NCBI GenBank assembly: GCA_026770025.1 | Contig: JAMXDE010000004.1 | Span: 2,839,501-2,903,500, forward strand | Length of the DNA stretch: 64,000 nt | Reading direction: 5' to 3' | DNA from: Craspedostauros australis | Lineage: Eukaryota > Bacillariophyta > Bacillariophyceae > Mastogloiales > Achnanthaceae | Part shown: piece by piece, positions 63,117-64,000 of the stretch | Numbering within the stretch: the first letter of the stretch is position 1 | How the letters are laid out: each line of letters begins with the position of its first letter | Notes under the pieces: generated by a model | Database searches by the model: none | Seen by the model: only the letters and a program-made list of their open reading frames with translations | What the model was told of the DNA's origin: nothing | Program-made: the position numbers and the translations under genes

Positions 63117-64000
63117 ATGGCGGAAGAGACAACTCCTGCCACGCTGGAAGAGCTGCAAGCGCAGCTCGAAGCGATCACGGTCGAGAACGCTCGCCTCACA
63201 CAGGCGACGTTGGCGGCCGAAGCCGCTGCAGAAGCAGCAAACGCGGCCATAGCCACTGCCCAAGCAGCGGCGACAGCCACCACGACCCCAAGCCGTCCCG
63301 GTCTCGAGCGCAGCCGCTCCGCTGGCGACACAAGACCTCGAACGGAACAGTCCTTCCTCGGCGACAGCATCTTCGACATGGAAACCCCCATGCCCAAGAA
63401 GAGCAGAAAGTCAGAAGAGGACAGCGAAGACGACGACCACGACCTCTCTGGGAAACCAACCGTTCCCATCATGGGAGGTATCCTCAAGCAAGGACGCAAC
63501 TGGGTGCCCTGGACCGCAGGCGCGCCGAACGGGCATTGGACGGGCCTCCAAGACGAGTCACACACCAGGTGGACCAACTCTCAACAACAGAGAATCCTCC
63601 ATAACGGTGCTGACTCAACCAACCAGTCCAAGCGAGAGCAAGGACTCACCGACAAGTTCAAGAAAGGAGGGAACATCCAGCAGTTCATTCGCCTGGTGCG
63701 AAACCACATGGCAAGAACCGGACTCCTCACCATGGCGTACATCGCTGACGCCAACGCAGAGTCAGGAATGACTTGCGTCTTGGACTCACCAGCCGCCTTC
63801 ACTCTTGAAGATGCCACCAAGCACTTCGACGAGTTCCATCTGAAGTGGGATCACTACGACGTCCAGAACAACGAGACAGCCTCAGCGTTCTTCCGTGACA
63901 GTCTTGATCCAGCCCTCGAAGACCAACTCATGAACCGAATCGAGCCGAAGTTCCACGATAACTTCATCACTCTCTTCGTTGAGTTCATGAACAGCAACTC
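63117..64000 (+). CDS. Gag-like ORF of a retroelement, partial (runs off right edge)
   Basis: From the ATG at 63117 (MAEETTPATLEELQAQLEAI) the frame is open for 294 codons to the last base with no stop, so the C-terminus is missing. An N-terminal Ala/Glu coiled coil (about 9-57) is followed by a Ser/Arg/Asp-rich linker and a compact part: GGILKQGRNWVPWTAGAPNG, HWTGLQDESHTRW, IQQFIRLVRNHMARTGLLTM, FDEFHLKWDHYDVQNNETAS and FRDSLDPALEDQLMNRIEPK. The coiled coil, the helical capsid-like middle and the position next to a DIRS-like remnant suggest the first ORF (Gag) of a tyrosine-recombinase or LTR element. I do not identify a precise family. The opposite-strand ORF 62933-63577 is its shadow. It is on the opposite strand from the remnant at 58677-61470, so it belongs to a separate copy or an inversion. 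Confidence 0.6.
   Translation, partial: MAEETTPATLEELQAQLEAITVENARLTQATLAAEAAAEAANAAIATAQAAATATTTPSRPGLERSRSAGDTRPRTEQSFLGDSIFDMETPMPKKSRKSEEDSEDDDHDLSGKPTVPIMGGILKQGRNWVPWTAGAPNGHWTGLQDESHTRWTNSQQQRILHNGADSTNQSKREQGLTDKFKKGGNIQQFIRLVRNHMARTGLLTMAYIADANAESGMTCVLDSPAAFTLEDATKHFDEFHLKWDHYDVQNNETASAFFRDSLDPALEDQLMNRIEPKFHDNFITLFVEFMNSN

Overview
The window reads as nuclear DNA of a photosynthetic stramenopile, most likely a diatom. Three lines of evidence point that way. (i) Four proteins start with a signal peptide followed by an ASAFAP-like cleavage motif (AF-V-P, ANA-FAP, TRA-FSS, TEA-FQL), the bipartite plastid-targeting signal of algae with secondary red plastids. (ii) A secreted leucine-rich-repeat protein has a long Ser/Thr/Pro stalk of PSxxPT type, and another LRR protein ends in the WP...YYFLR tail; both are architectures I associate with diatoms. 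(iii) A Ty1/copia element has a Gag zinc motif of the YCWTHG type, typical of the CoDi elements of diatoms. Genes have 0-3 short GT-AG introns, and TGA, TAA and TAG are all used as ordinary stops. The species cannot be fixed from the sequence alone and no database was searched.

Layout. 1-14.2 kb: a plastid-targeted protein with two SAP-like helical repeats that runs off the left edge (-), a mitochondrial-type Sel1-repeat protein (-), a cytoplasmic LRR protein (+), a small acidic-tail protein (-), a THH1/TOM1/TOM3-like membrane protein with one intron (+) and a small four-helix membrane protein (-). 15-30 kb: an F-box-like protein (+), ubiquitin-L40 fusion (-), plastid aspartokinase in four exons (+), mitochondrial phosphate carrier in two exons (-), a membrane-anchored double thioredoxin-fold protein without CXXC (+), and a second acidic-tail protein (-). 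30.5-35.1 kb: a 4.6-kb DNA transposon with 119-bp terminal inverted repeats and a decayed DDE-type transposase. 36-46 kb: a small basic protein (-), a Tubby-like protein (+), a third acidic-tail protein (-), a plastid Rossmann-like protein (+) and the secreted mucin/LRR protein (+).

46.5-51.8 kb: a complete copia/CoDi-like LTR retrotransposon (-) with identical 188-bp LTRs and a perfect 5-bp target duplication. Gag and pol lie in one frame separated by a single UGA, and the sequence just after the 5' LTR is complementary over 14 nt to a segment of the LTR. It sits 288 bp upstream of a long Hrq1/MrfA-type DNA helicase gene (52-56.8 kb, +). A thylakoid-lumen protein with a twin-arginine signal follows (-). 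From 58.7 kb to the end come two retroelement pieces: a broken tyrosine-recombinase (DIRS-like) element on the minus strand, and the leader plus Gag-like ORF of a probably related element on the plus strand that runs off the right edge.

The host genes do not form an evident pathway. They are a typical mixture of housekeeping (ubiquitin-L40, phosphate carrier, aspartokinase), plastid and surface functions separated by 0.3-3 kb spacers rich in GTACTC/TACTCGTA words. The observations most worth following are the readthrough and self-priming features of the young copia element, the three paralogous acidic-tail small proteins, and the CpG-decay pattern (CGA to TGA) in the two dead elements.
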